Shown here piece by piece: positions 51,271-59,961 of a stretch of DNA of 64,000 nt. The notes beneath the pieces are model-generated. The model was not told the DNA's origin, made no database searches, and was given only the letters and a program-made list of their open reading frames with translations. Within the stretch, counting starts at the first letter, position 1, and each line of letters begins with the position of its first letter. The DNA comes from Bin87 sp965208015. Lineage in GTDB: Bacteria; Chloroflexota; Dehalococcoidia; Lucifugimonadales; UBA3495. The position numbers and the translations under genes were made by a program. The stretch covers positions 744,001 to 808,000 of the forward strand of contig OZ242308.1 in NCBI GenBank assembly GCA_965208015.1, given 5' to 3'.

Positions 51271-51770
51271 TCGTCTTCACCGAAGGAAACTTGGAAATCA
51301 CCATCAATCACGAAATAACCGCGCGCAAATTCGATGACCCAAATCATGGGTTGAGCCATTGCATGAAGGCGGTGGATTTCATCGTTGAACTCTATGATTG
51401 CTACCAATTTATAGAAATCAAGGACCCGCAAAATCCTGCAGCTCCAACTGGCACTGATATCCAATATACGCAAACCCTTCTCAGCGGCGGCATCACTGAG
51501 GATCTCAAGTACAAATACAGGGATTCATTTTTGTACGAATGGGCGTCGGGGCGAGCGGAAAAGCCTGTGGACTACTTGGTATTGGTCGCCTTGGACTTAT
51601 TGTCTGAGCCTGAATTGTCCCTCGCGAACGACATGCTGGAACGCAACCTTCCGCTACGCGGACCGGGGTCTCCACCTTGGATACGTCCGATAGTCAGAAA
51701 TTGCGGCGTGTTCAATATCGACTCATGGAACCGGAGCTTTCCTGACTACCCGGTCCGCCGGCTCACGTAG
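51267..51770 (+). CDS. Candidate PD-(D/E)XK nuclease partner of the ATPase
   Basis: 167 aa, unrecognised as a named family. Residues 33-53 read 'MKAVDFIVELYDCYQFIEIKD': Asp37, Glu50, Lys52, the D-(x)n-ExK spacing of PD-(D/E)XK nucleases. A later helix 'KYKYRDSFLYEWASGRAEKPVDYLVLVALDLL' could supply the supporting Lys/Arg and the core strand. It overlaps the ATPase gene by four bases. More AT-rich than its neighbours (AT-rich codons around 51290-51600), which suggests transfer. The nuclease call is inference from motif and context. Confidence 0.55.
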   Translation: MIVFTEGNLEITINHEITARKFDDPNHGLSHCMKAVDFIVELYDCYQFIEIKDPQNPAAPTGTDIQYTQTLLSGGITEDLKYKYRDSFLYEWASGRAEKPVDYLVLVALDLLSEPELSLANDMLERNLPLRGPGSPPWIRPIVRNCGVFNIDSWNRSFPDYPVRRLT

Positions 51771-51836
51771 CCTGCGTTGCCGCAGGTGGCGCGGTGGGTT
51801 ATTCTGGCGGCATCAACCGAGCCAAGGAGTTCAGAA

Positions 51837-52925
51837 ATGCAATTCGGCCTGTTCATGATGCCGCTGCATCCGCCGCACCGTTCCTACGCTGATTCCTACG
51901 ACCGCGACCTCGACCTGTTGCAGGAGGCGGACCGGTTGGGGTTCCACGAGGCCTGGATCGGGGAGCACCTCACCGAGCGCTGGGAGAACGCGCCGTTCCC
52001 TGACCTGCTGATCGCCAAGGCGTCGGCGCTGACGGAGAACATCCGGCTGGCCACGGGCGTCACGCTGCTGCCCATCCACAATCCCATCGAGCTGGCGCAC
52101 CGCATCGCCATGCTGGACCACCTGACCCGGGGACGTCTGTACTGGGGGATCGGGCATCGGGCGATCCCTACCGACCTGCAACTGTTCGGCATGGACCCCA
52201 GCCAGGGCGACGACGTCCGGCGTCGAGCCGCCGAGGTGCTGGACATAGTGCTGAGCCTGTGGGCGTCCGAGGGGCAGTTCTCGTACCACGGGGAGTTCTT
52301 CGACATCGAGGCGCCGGAGCTGGACCCGGTGCTGGAACGCGGGTTGCACATGAAGCCGTTGCAGCAGCCGCACCCGCCCATCGGCGTGGCCGCCACGTCC
52401 ATCGGCAGCAGCAGCATCCGCGTGGCCGGACGCGAGGGCTACATACCCATGAGCAGCAGCAATCTGGCTCCGCAATACCTGGCGGATCACTGGACCACGG
52501 TGGAGGACGCCGCCGCCGAGGCCGGCCGGGAAGCGCATCGCTCCGACTGGCGCATCGGGCGGGACGTGTTCGTGGCGGAGACCAGCGAGGAGGCGCGGGA
52601 GCGGGCCCACGCGGTGCTGGGGCGCAACTACCTGCAACACCAGCTGCCCAACCGACTGGGCTCGGGTTTGATTCAGGCCACCAAGATCGATCCCAACATG
52701 AGCGACGACGATCTGACCGTTGACTACATGATGGACAACATCTGGATCGTGGGCGACCCCGACGAGTGCGCCCAGCGGATCCGCCAGTTGTACGACGGGG
52801 TCGGCGGGTTCGGGCACCTGCTGTGCATCACGCAGGACCCGGACGACCACCAGTGGGAGATGGACTGCCTGCGGTTGATCGCCGAAGAGGTTGCGCCCCG
52901 GGTGAGCGACCTGACGGGGGAATAA
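51837..52925 (+). CDS. LLM-class flavin-dependent oxidoreductase
   Basis: 362 aa from ATG 51837 (AAGGAG ten bases upstream; an in-frame start at 51777 precedes the site). Bacterial-luciferase-like TIM barrel: 'MQFGLFMMPLHPPHRSYADSYDRDLDLLQEADRLGFHEAWIGEH', 'TENIRLATGVTLLPIHNPIELAHRIAMLDHLTRGRLYWGIGHR', 'QQPHPPIGVAA' and 'WRIGRDVFVAETSEEARERA'. Uses reduced FMN or F420 and oxygen to oxidise an unknown carbon substrate; the N-terminal pattern favours the FMN monooxygenase side (limonene/alkane group). A paralogue lies at 54361-55506. Confidence 0.88.
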   Translation: MQFGLFMMPLHPPHRSYADSYDRDLDLLQEADRLGFHEAWIGEHLTERWENAPFPDLLIAKASALTENIRLATGVTLLPIHNPIELAHRIAMLDHLTRGRLYWGIGHRAIPTDLQLFGMDPSQGDDVRRRAAEVLDIVLSLWASEGQFSYHGEFFDIEAPELDPVLERGLHMKPLQQPHPPIGVAATSIGSSSIRVAGREGYIPMSSSNLAPQYLADHWTTVEDAAAEAGREAHRSDWRIGRDVFVAETSEEARERAHAVLGRNYLQHQLPNRLGSGLIQATKIDPNMSDDDLTVDYMMDNIWIVGDPDECAQRIRQLYDGVGGFGHLLCITQDPDDHQWEMDCLRLIAEEVAPRVSDLTGE

Positions 52926-52985
52926 ACTGAAGGGCCGGCACAGACAATGCTGGCGCGCACTCAGAGTCTATCTCGGAGATGGCAA

Positions 52986-53501
52986 GTGAATTTCCTGACC
53001 AGCAGGGCATTGAGCAGAGTGGCATCCATTGAAGGCATTGTCATTCTGTACTGGTTTATCTTTTGGACGAGCAATGGACTGGACAAGTTTGTCCACGGGA
53101 CGGATTTGATCGTTTTTCACTGGTACGGCAGGAATCGTTCGGAACAATTTGGGGGCTACTTCGAGAAGGCTGATCTACCGGAAGAGCTTGTCAGTGGAGT
53201 GCTCTACTTCGCAGGAGTATGGGAGTTGCTTACCGGCTTGCTCTTTCTTGCAGCGGGCCTGTATTACATGTACGGCGGAGGGAGAGGAGCAAGGCAATAC
53301 CACCAAAACTGGAACGCAATCCTGCTGGGACTGTTCATGAGCGCCTTGACTTTCGTCACCTTTGCGCTCTTCGATGTGATTGTGGGAGACCGGGCCGAAT
53401 TGTTGGAGCACAGCGTATTCTTCGGTTTGGTCCTATTGTCCTGGATTGCCATCGTGTACCGTCGCGACCGCGCCATCGGAGATCAAGGCGCCCCGGGTTG
53501 A
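52986..53501 (+). CDS. Small four-TM membrane protein, unknown
   Basis: 171 aa from GTG 52986, seven bases after GGAG; the frame is open from ATG 52947, but that lacks a site. Four membrane helices, about residues 16-32, 70-90, 105-128 and 135-155 (LYFAGVWELLTGLLFLAAGLYYMYGG is the clearest). The pattern resembles DoxX-like proteins, but I cannot make a firm match. More AT-rich than the genes around it. Confidence 0.6.
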   Translation: MNFLTSRALSRVASIEGIVILYWFIFWTSNGLDKFVHGTDLIVFHWYGRNRSEQFGGYFEKADLPEELVSGVLYFAGVWELLTGLLFLAAGLYYMYGGGRGARQYHQNWNAILLGLFMSALTFVTFALFDVIVGDRAELLEHSVFFGLVLLSWIAIVYRRDRAIGDQGAPG

Positions 53502-53532
53502 GCAGCAAGCGACGGCAACGCTGGGTGACCGG

Positions 53533-54279
53533 CTAATCGTCGAAAATCTCAGCGAAATCGGGCACTTCATGCAGGATGAGGGTTACGCCCAGCTCCCGAG
53601 CTGCCTCATCCAGCGCATCAGGCCATTGGTGGTTGGTAACGACGAAGGCTCCGGCGGTGACGCCGGCGACGCGGGCAATCAGTTCGGCGCGGCGAGCGGC
53701 AGTTTCCAGGTCGCGCCGGTTGCAGGTGACGGACGCTTCGGCGACGGCGATCAGCCCGGTATAGTCTTCATCGTCGCCGGCCCGAGCGATTATGTCCGGG
53801 CGCAGAGCGTCGAGGTATTCGTTACGGGTGATCAGGCCGGCGTGTCGAGCCTCCCGGAGCCGTTCAATAATGGGTTCGCGGTCGGCGACCATCGGTTTTT
53901 CAAGCCACCCGTCCATAACACCGAAGATTTCGTAGCGGCACACATCTTCGTAAGAATTGCCCCTCAATCGTCCCACATGGCCCTCCGTTCTCCTGGCAGA
54001 TCTGATGCTTTCACGCAGCTGTCGGTTGGTTTCGCCCAGCTGTCGGTTAGTTTCGTCGATGCGCGCGTTGACTTGCTGGAACTGTTCGCGGGTTTCCTCC
54101 TTGAACTCGTTGAGGTCAGCGCGCAGTTCCCGCACCTGCTCCGGGAGGGCCAGGAGGTCCTCGGTGAGCAGGATGCGCAGCACCGGCTCGCGCACCTCGG
54201 GATGCGCGGCGATGGTATCGAGGATCTGCCGCAGCGGGTGATCCGGGGGCAGGTTGAGTTCAGGGGCTATTGTTGTCAT
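53533..54279 (-). CDS. Coiled-coil protein with PD-(D/E)XK-like C-domain
   Basis: 248 aa. Residues about 45-105 are a coiled coil ('ELRADLNEFKEETREQFQQVNARIDETNRQLGETNRQLRESI' with direct heptads). The C-half starts at 'GHVGRLRGNSYEDVCRYEIFG' and continues 'YLDALRPDIIARAGDDEDYTGLIAVAEASVTCNRRDLETAARRAELI'. Such coiled-coil plus nuclease-like proteins (DUF3782-type) are common in Chloroflexi and cyanobacteria near Uma2 genes. The lysine of the ExK motif is not seen (EAS), so the nuclease could be inactive. Confidence 0.65.
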   Translation of the reverse strand: MTTIAPELNLPPDHPLRQILDTIAAHPEVREPVLRILLTEDLLALPEQVRELRADLNEFKEETREQFQQVNARIDETNRQLGETNRQLRESIRSARRTEGHVGRLRGNSYEDVCRYEIFGVMDGWLEKPMVADREPIIERLREARHAGLITRNEYLDALRPDIIARAGDDEDYTGLIAVAEASVTCNRRDLETAARRAELIARVAGVTAGAFVVTNHQWPDALDEAARELGVTLILHEVPDFAEIFDD

Positions 54280-54360
54280 GCTGTGCTGCCTTTGACGGGA
54301 ACCGGCGGGCGCCGCCGGTCATTTTAAGCGTAGCACACACTCCGGCGTTTCCGGGCGGCA

Positions 54361-55506
54361 TCACTTGAACGCCGGGAAAACGTGCTTGCCGAACATCTCG
54401 ATGGATTCCATGACCTTGTCATGGGCGACTGTCTCGGTGGCCATGAGGAACTGGAGCTGGTCGACGCCGGTGGCCTCGTGGAGCTTGGCGGCCTGGATGC
54501 AGCTGTCCGGGTCGCCGGCGACGATGACGCCGCGCTCGGCCAGGGTATCAGCGTCAAACTCCTCCCAGATCTTCTGGGCCAGCGCGGTGCCTCCCGATAG
54601 ATCCACGGAACCATCAGCGTCCGCTCCCTCGGCGGGCACGTCGACGTAGCGGGAGAAGTTCTGCTGCAGGTGCTCGGGGATGCCGCCCCACTGGTCGAGC
54701 AGACGGGCGTAGACGTCCTTCTGGTCCTGAACGTAGGGACGGCCCGGTCCGAAGAAGGTCTTCAGCGAGTCGGCGCACAGTCGTCGGGTGGCCGAGTTGT
54801 CGGGACCGCAGAGGCCGAACACTGAGCTGAGCCACTGGTTGTTGACGAACTGGCCCACGGGTTGGGCGTTTTTGATGTTCTCACGGTAGGCAGCGATGTG
54901 CGGCTCCAGGACGGACGGCGCGCTGACGCCCAGGGCCATCACGCCGATGCCGCGCTGGGCGGCCAGCTCGTAGGTGGCCGGTTGGAGAGCGGCGACCCAG
55001 ATGGGCGGATGAGGCTGCTGGTAGGGCTTGGGCAGCACCTGGCGGGGCGGCACGTTCCAGAACTTGCCCTCCCACTCGAAGTAGTCCGAGTCCCAGATCT
55101 GGGGGATCATCTTGAGGGATTCCTCCCACATCTCGCGGGTGTCGCGAGGATCGATGCCCATGCCGGTCTGCTCGTAGGCAGCGCTGCGGCCGGTGCCCAT
55201 GTCAACGCGGCCGTTGGTGAGGTGGTCGACCATGGCCACGCGCTCGGCGACACGCACCGGATGGTGGTAGGGCAGGATGACGACGCCGAAGCCCAGGCGG
55301 ATGCGCTTGGTCAGCTTGCTCAGCGCCCCGAAGATGACCTCGGGGCAGGGCGACATGCTGAAGGTGGTGAGGAAGTGGTGCTCCACGAACCAGACGTAGT
55401 CGAAGCCCATCTCGTCGGCCAGGCAGACCTGTTCGATGGTTTCCTCGATAACGGCGTGATCGTCCAGTTCGGGACGCTGCATTTCGTAGGCTAGGCCGAA
55501 TTTCAT
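54361..55506 (-). CDS. LLM-class flavin-dependent oxidoreductase (second copy)
   Basis: 381 aa from ATG 55506, nine bases after GGGAG; the frame stays open for 600 bases upstream only as antisense of the YceI gene. TIM-barrel motifs 'MKFGLAYEMQRPELDDHAVIEETIEQVCLADEMGFDYVWFVEHHF', 'RIRLGFGVVILPYHHPVRVAERVAMVDHLTNGRVDMGTGRS', 'KPYQQPHPPIWVAALQPATYELAAQRGIGVMAL'. The EHHF motif makes it closer to luciferase-type alkanal monooxygenases than the copy at 51837. Substrate unknown. Confidence 0.88.
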   Translation of the reverse strand: MKFGLAYEMQRPELDDHAVIEETIEQVCLADEMGFDYVWFVEHHFLTTFSMSPCPEVIFGALSKLTKRIRLGFGVVILPYHHPVRVAERVAMVDHLTNGRVDMGTGRSAAYEQTGMGIDPRDTREMWEESLKMIPQIWDSDYFEWEGKFWNVPPRQVLPKPYQQPHPPIWVAALQPATYELAAQRGIGVMALGVSAPSVLEPHIAAYRENIKNAQPVGQFVNNQWLSSVFGLCGPDNSATRRLCADSLKTFFGPGRPYVQDQKDVYARLLDQWGGIPEHLQQNFSRYVDVPAEGADADGSVDLSGGTALAQKIWEEFDADTLAERGVIVAGDPDSCIQAAKLHEATGVDQLQFLMATETVAHDKVMESIEMFGKHVFPAFK

Positions 55507-55621
55507 GATGGGTTGCTCCCTTGGTGGCGAATGTTGGCGAGATTGTACCGCCGCCCCCTGAGGCGAGCAATGATAGAATCGATGGGATGCCATGACACCC
55601 ATAACTTCGGAGACCCTCTTG

Positions 55622-56470
55622 ATGCGTTTCTTCTCATCTCTTGCCTTGCTTCTCGCGCTGGTACTGCTCGTGGCTGCGTGTGGCGGACCGACACCGGAAC
55701 CTCCGGCTCCACCGGCCGCCACCGCCGTTCCGGCCGCGCCGGCTACATCGGCGCCGAGCCTGCCGACAGAGACCCGGCCTCCTCGATCTGCGGAAACTGC
55801 CGTGCCGACAATTGCGCCCACCGCCGCTCCGACGGTTGGCGCCTCGGCGACCGCGACCGCCGCGCCGGCGCCGGCCACCGAAGCGCCGCCGGCGCCCCCG
55901 CCGGCAGAACCCGCTGGGACGGACGGCGCTACAGTGTTCACGCTAAGGGAGGGCACGATTGCCCGGTACAAGGTGGAGGAGGTGCTGGCCAACACGGGCT
56001 TCAAGGTTGCGACCGGCGAAACCCTGGACGTGGCGGGCAGCATCGCTTTTGATGCCGATGGCAACGTGGTCGCGGACGGCAGTCGCATCGCAGTGCAGGC
56101 AGCGACGCTGCGGACGGACAGCAACCGGCGGGACGGCTATGTGCGCAACCGCACCTTGGAGACCGACACGTACCCGGAGGTGGTGTTCCAGCCGACGTCA
56201 GTGGACGGTTTGCCGGCGTCGATTGCGGATGCCAGCGGGCCGGTGGAGTTCACCATCACCGGCGACCTGACAGTGCGGGACCAGACGCGGGAAGTGACGT
56301 GGGACGCGATGGCCGAGTTCGCGGGGGATGGGACGGCCACCGGGTTCGCCAGCGTGGTGTTCACCTTCGAGGACTTCGGGATGGACAAGCCCCGGGTGGC
56401 GATCGTGGTGAGCGTGGAGGACGAAATCCTGCTGGAACTGGACTTCGCCGGAACGATTACGGGGCCGTAA
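55622..56470 (+). CDS. YceI-domain lipoprotein
   Basis: 282 aa from ATG 55622 (GGAG nine bases upstream). A lipoprotein signal MRFFSSLALLLALVLLVAACGG has the lipobox LVAAC, cleaved before Cys20. Residues 20-100 are a long Pro/Ala/Thr linker. The rest is a YceI lipocalin-like barrel: 'FTLREGTIARYKVEEVLAN', 'GSIAFDADGNVVADGSRIAVQAATLRTDSNRRDGYVRNRTLETDTYPEVVFQPT', 'EFTITGDLTVRDQTREVTWD'. Barrels of this kind bind isoprenoid or amide lipids. It lies at the cell surface, tethered through the linker. Ends 14 bases inside the convergent M24 gene. Confidence 0.9.
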   Translation: MRFFSSLALLLALVLLVAACGGPTPEPPAPPAATAVPAAPATSAPSLPTETRPPRSAETAVPTIAPTAAPTVGASATATAAPAPATEAPPAPPPAEPAGTDGATVFTLREGTIARYKVEEVLANTGFKVATGETLDVAGSIAFDADGNVVADGSRIAVQAATLRTDSNRRDGYVRNRTLETDTYPEVVFQPTSVDGLPASIADASGPVEFTITGDLTVRDQTREVTWDAMAEFAGDGTATGFASVVFTFEDFGMDKPRVAIVVSVEDEILLELDFAGTITGP

Positions 56471-57659
56471 TCAGAACAATATCCCGCTGCACGGGCGACG
56501 AGGCGTAGGGGCCATCCGCGCTCATGAAGGCGTCGATTTCGGAGCGCACGCCGAACTCGGGCAGGTAGATGCCCGGCTCGATGGAGAACCCGATGCCGGG
56601 GATGATCCGGCGGGTGTCGTGGGTCTCGAAGTTGTCCAGGTTGACGCCCTCGCCGTGGACGGTGTGGTAGATGCTGTGGCCCAGGCGGTGGGTGAAGTAA
56701 TCGCCGAAGCCGTGGTCGGCAATGTAACTGCGGGCCACGTCGTCGGCCTGCCAGCCCTGGATAGTCTCGCCGCGGGAGAAGGAGTCCTGCAGGAAGGACA
56801 GGGCGGCGTCGCGAGCTCCGAGCACGATGTCGAAGATCTGGTGGTGCCGCTCGGTGGGAGTGTCACCCACGTAGGCGGTCCAGGTGATGTCGGCGTAGAC
56901 GCTGCCGGGCGTGTCCTCGCGAGCCCATAGGTCGATGAGGATCCAATCGCCGGGCATGATCACGTTGCTGCCTTCCGGCGCGGGTTCGTAATGAGGGTCG
57001 GAACAGTGGGCGTTGGTGGAAACGATGGGCCCGTCGGCGGTTACCAGGCCCTCCTCGCGGAAGCGGGCGCGGATGAACTCGGCGATTTCGAACTCGGTGG
57101 GGCCGCCAAAGCTATGTTGAGATAGGCGTTGGCCAATGCGGGCGAAGGCCTCGTTGACGATGCGGGCCAGCTTCTCGGCGGCGCGCTTATGCCCGGCCAA
57201 TTGCTCCGGTGACCAGCGCTGGGTGGCGTACTGCATCAGGTCGGCTGAGGAGACCACTTCAGCTCCCATGCTCTGGACCAGCTCGACGGTGCCGGCGTCG
57301 ACCCGTGAGACGCGAGGCAGCCCGTTGCGCGGGGAGTATTCCATGGCTACGCGGCCACAACCGGACAAGGTATCTTGCAGGGCGCTCTCCAGGGTGACCC
57401 GGCTGCTGTACACCACCTGTTCCAGGTCGGTTCCTTTCCCGGCGTCCGCGAACTTGCCGGCGTCCACATGGTGGGTGAGCAGGCGAGGGACGCCGGTTAC
57501 GGGTACGAAGAGGAAGACCGGTCGGGTGACGTGGCCCGACGGCTGGGCGACCTGGGCCAGGACCGGGTTGCAGCCGAGGTAATCGTAAATCAGCCATCCG
57601 GGAAGGTCTTCGGCTTGCAAGTACTCGCGGGCATCACCAAGCATCCTGGCGTTGGCCAT
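56457..57659 (-). CDS. M24-family metallopeptidase (Xaa-Pro dipeptidase-like)
   Basis: 400 aa from ATG 57659 with AGGAGG seven bases upstream (the frame start at 57686 lies before it). N-terminal creatinase-like domain, then pita-bread catalytic domain with Asp in GDWILIDLWARE and YADITWTAYV, His in THRLGHSIYHTVHGEGVNL, Glu in GFSIEPGIYLPEFG and RSEIDAFM, the usual five metal ligands. Cuts dipeptides with C-terminal proline, or creatine-like substrates. It is the first of several catabolic genes on this strand. Confidence 0.9.
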   Translation of the reverse strand: MANARMLGDAREYLQAEDLPGWLIYDYLGCNPVLAQVAQPSGHVTRPVFLFVPVTGVPRLLTHHVDAGKFADAGKGTDLEQVVYSSRVTLESALQDTLSGCGRVAMEYSPRNGLPRVSRVDAGTVELVQSMGAEVVSSADLMQYATQRWSPEQLAGHKRAAEKLARIVNEAFARIGQRLSQHSFGGPTEFEIAEFIRARFREEGLVTADGPIVSTNAHCSDPHYEPAPEGSNVIMPGDWILIDLWAREDTPGSVYADITWTAYVGDTPTERHHQIFDIVLGARDAALSFLQDSFSRGETIQGWQADDVARSYIADHGFGDYFTHRLGHSIYHTVHGEGVNLDNFETHDTRRIIPGIGFSIEPGIYLPEFGVRSEIDAFMSADGPYASSPVQRDIVLITAP

Positions 57660-57721
57660 GGGAGGGCCTCCTTGGAAATCGTACATGGGAAAGCGTACAT
57701 GGCCCTTGGGGCCGGACGGGC

Positions 57722-58540
57722 TCAGGCGTAGTTGTGGTGGATGCCGCCGTCGACGATGATGTTGGCGCCGGTGAGATAGGAAGCCTGATACGAGGCGATC
57801 ATGCAGACGATGTCGCCGATCTCCTTGGGCGTGCCCATGCGCTTCATGGGCGCGTCGGCGGCGATCTCCTCGTGCTTGCAGTGGGCGCAGGTTTCTTCAT
57901 CCTGGTCGGCATCCGGGCCATCGTGGTCATGAGAATGGGCCGGGTCCTCGATCTCGTCAGCGTCCACGCCGGCGTAGATGACGTTGTTGACGGTGATGTT
58001 GAGCGGGGCCAGCTCGGACGCCAGGCCCTTAAAATACGCGAGCACGGGGGCCAGGCTGAGGGAGGACAGGGTGTTGTGCGGGGACACTTCCATAGCAGAA
58101 GAAGGGACGAGGTTGATGATTCGGCCCAACCCGTAGCGCTTCATGTGGGGCAGGACTTCACGGGTCAAGTGCACGGCGGACATGAAGTTTCTGGACAGGG
58201 CTGGCTCGATGTGCTCGTCCTCGAGTTCGCTGGCCGTCAGGTTGCCCTGGTCCCGGACGGTGGTGACCATGACGCCGATGTTGCCCTGACGGTGCAGGGT
58301 CTCCCGTACCAGCCGGTGGATGTCCTGCTCCCGGTCGAGATCGGCGATGACGGCGCGGAAACGATCCTGGGGGACGTGTTTTCGGGCGATTTCCATTTCG
58401 ACGTGCCGCATGCGGTAGCTGTCGGGCGCGGTCAGCGAAAGGATAGCCCCCTCTTTAGCCAATGCGGTGGCGGTGGCGGTGGCGATGGCAAGGTGCGAGT
58501 CCACCACCAGGGCAACCGTATCCTGGAGTCCGAAGTCCAT
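57722..58540 (-). CDS. Degenerate short-chain dehydrogenase-like protein with a His/Cys-rich insertion
   Basis: 272 aa with SDR layout but weak signature: the TGxxxGIG loop is VDSHLAIAT (residues 13-21), and the YxxxK helix reads LAYFK, so the catalytic Tyr appears to be Leu. The Ser of the triad may remain in VPSSAMEVS. Residues about 199-222 (AHSHDHDGPDADQDEETCAHCKH) form a His/Asp/Cys cluster, likely a metal site, before 'MKRMGTPKEIGDIVCMIASYQASYLTGANIIVDGG', the normal SDR ending. It may be a non-catalytic binding protein. Lies 62 bases downstream of the CoA transferase gene's end? It is the next gene after it on the minus strand, 36 bases apart. Confidence 0.8.
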   Translation of the reverse strand: MDFGLQDTVALVVDSHLAIATATATALAKEGAILSLTAPDSYRMRHVEMEIARKHVPQDRFRAVIADLDREQDIHRLVRETLHRQGNIGVMVTTVRDQGNLTASELEDEHIEPALSRNFMSAVHLTREVLPHMKRYGLGRIINLVPSSAMEVSPHNTLSSLSLAPVLAYFKGLASELAPLNITVNNVIYAGVDADEIEDPAHSHDHDGPDADQDEETCAHCKHEEIAADAPMKRMGTPKEIGDIVCMIASYQASYLTGANIIVDGGIHHNYA

Positions 58541-58576
58541 TAGACTGCCTCCCTACCCTCACAAGTTGCCGGCTGC

Positions 58577-59773
58577 TTAAATGACGCCGGCAGTCGCCAT
58601 TTGATCGATATCGGAATCCGAGTATCCCAGGTCGTTGAGTATCTGGTGGTTGTGCTCGCCCAGCAGGGGAGGATGCTTTTCCAATTCGCCGGGGGTTTCG
58701 GAGAACTTGATGGGCAGACCGGTTTGCTGGATAGTTCCCAGGGTCGGGTGGGGCATTTCCAGGAGCATCTCCCGGTGCTGCACTTGGGGATCGTTGAAGA
58801 CGTCCTTCAGGTCGTTGATGGGGCCAGCGGGAACGCTTACCGCTTGCAGATCGGCTACCCAGTCGTCGGCGTCCTTGCTCTGGAAATGCTCCTCCAGCAA
58901 CTGGATCAGTTCAGAACGGTGGTTGACCCGGTCTCCATTGGTGGCGTAGTCGGCTTGGTCCTTGAGGTCCATGCGTTCGATGCCCTGGCAGAACCGCTCC
59001 CAGAGGCGCTCGGAACCCACTGCGACGTTGAAGAACTTGCCGTCCCCGCCCCTGAAGCCCTGGTACGGGACCAGGGTGGGATGGGCCGCGCCCAGCCGCT
59101 GGGGAGCGTCGCCGGTGGCGAAGTAGTAGCCGGCCTGGTAGGTCATCCAAGCGACCTGGGCGTCGAGCATGGAGAGATCGATGTACTGACCGTCGCCCGT
59201 GCCGCTGGGGGAGTTGCGATGGAAGAGGGCGGCCATGATGGCGAAGGCGGCCCACATTCCGGCGCCGATGTCGCTCACGGCGATGCCAACCTTCTGGGGG
59301 TCGCCGCCGAGGTCGCCGGTGATGCTCATCAGACCACTCACGCCCTGCATGATCTGGTCGTAGGCCGGTCGGTCCCGGTAGGGCCCGCTGGCGCCGAAGC
59401 CGGAGATGGAGCAGTAGATGATGCCGGGATTGACCTTCTTCACGTCCTCGTAACTGAGGTTGAAGTTGGTCATCACGTCGGGCGTGAAGTTTTCGACGAT
59501 CACGTCGGCGTCGGCGGCCAGCTTCAGGAATATCTGCTGGGCCTTCTCGTCGCGCAGGTTCAAGGTCAGGCTGCGCTTGTTGCGATTGACCGACAGGAAG
59601 TAGGCGGATTCCTCGCCGATGAACGGGGGGCCCCAGCCACGGGTGTCATCGCCGGCGCCGGGTCGTTCGATCTTGATGACGTCGGCCCCGTAGTCGCCGA
59701 GCATGGTGGCGCAGAATGGTCCGGCCAGGGCGCGGGTCAAGTCCAGTACCTTGATGCCTTCCAGGGGTCTCAT
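58577..59773 (-). CDS. CaiB/BaiF-type (class III) CoA transferase
   Basis: 398 aa. 'MRPLEGIKVLDLTRALAGPFCATMLGDYGADVIKIERPGAGDDTRGWGPPF' is the CoA-transferase III start; 'SVNRNKRSLTLNLR', 'VIVENFTPDVM' and 'YCSISGFGASGPYRDRPAYDQIMQGVSGLMSITG' complete the N-domain, with the catalytic Asp of this class in 'SDIGAGMWAAFAI' region. It moves CoA between two carboxylic acids (formyl-CoA, succinyl-CoA and so on); the pair of acids is not given. Its stop is 36 bases upstream of the SDR gene, so the two are co-transcribed. Confidence 0.93.
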   Translation of the reverse strand: MRPLEGIKVLDLTRALAGPFCATMLGDYGADVIKIERPGAGDDTRGWGPPFIGEESAYFLSVNRNKRSLTLNLRDEKAQQIFLKLAADADVIVENFTPDVMTNFNLSYEDVKKVNPGIIYCSISGFGASGPYRDRPAYDQIMQGVSGLMSITGDLGGDPQKVGIAVSDIGAGMWAAFAIMAALFHRNSPSGTGDGQYIDLSMLDAQVAWMTYQAGYYFATGDAPQRLGAAHPTLVPYQGFRGGDGKFFNVAVGSERLWERFCQGIERMDLKDQADYATNGDRVNHRSELIQLLEEHFQSKDADDWVADLQAVSVPAGPINDLKDVFNDPQVQHREMLLEMPHPTLGTIQQTGLPIKFSETPGELEKHPPLLGEHNHQILNDLGYSDSDIDQMATAGVI

Positions 59774-59961
59774 TGCAGGTCAATCCTCACAGTCGTTCCG
59801 CGCAGGGAAAGATGTCCAACGGTGCAGTTTGGCGGCATATTATAGCGCAGGTTTCCATAAGGCAATGCAAGGCGCCGCCGACTTAATCAGGCGCTCCGCA
59901 AAGAACTCTCGCTACCCGGTGATACGTTCAGCCGATATAATCGTCACCGAGGAGAAGGACT

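Noticed and set aside
55510..56124. 600-base open frame upstream of the LLM oxidoreductase start on the minus strand
   Set aside because: It is antisense to the YceI lipoprotein gene, has no ribosome site, and is low-complexity Ala/Gly/Val text from GC-rich codons.
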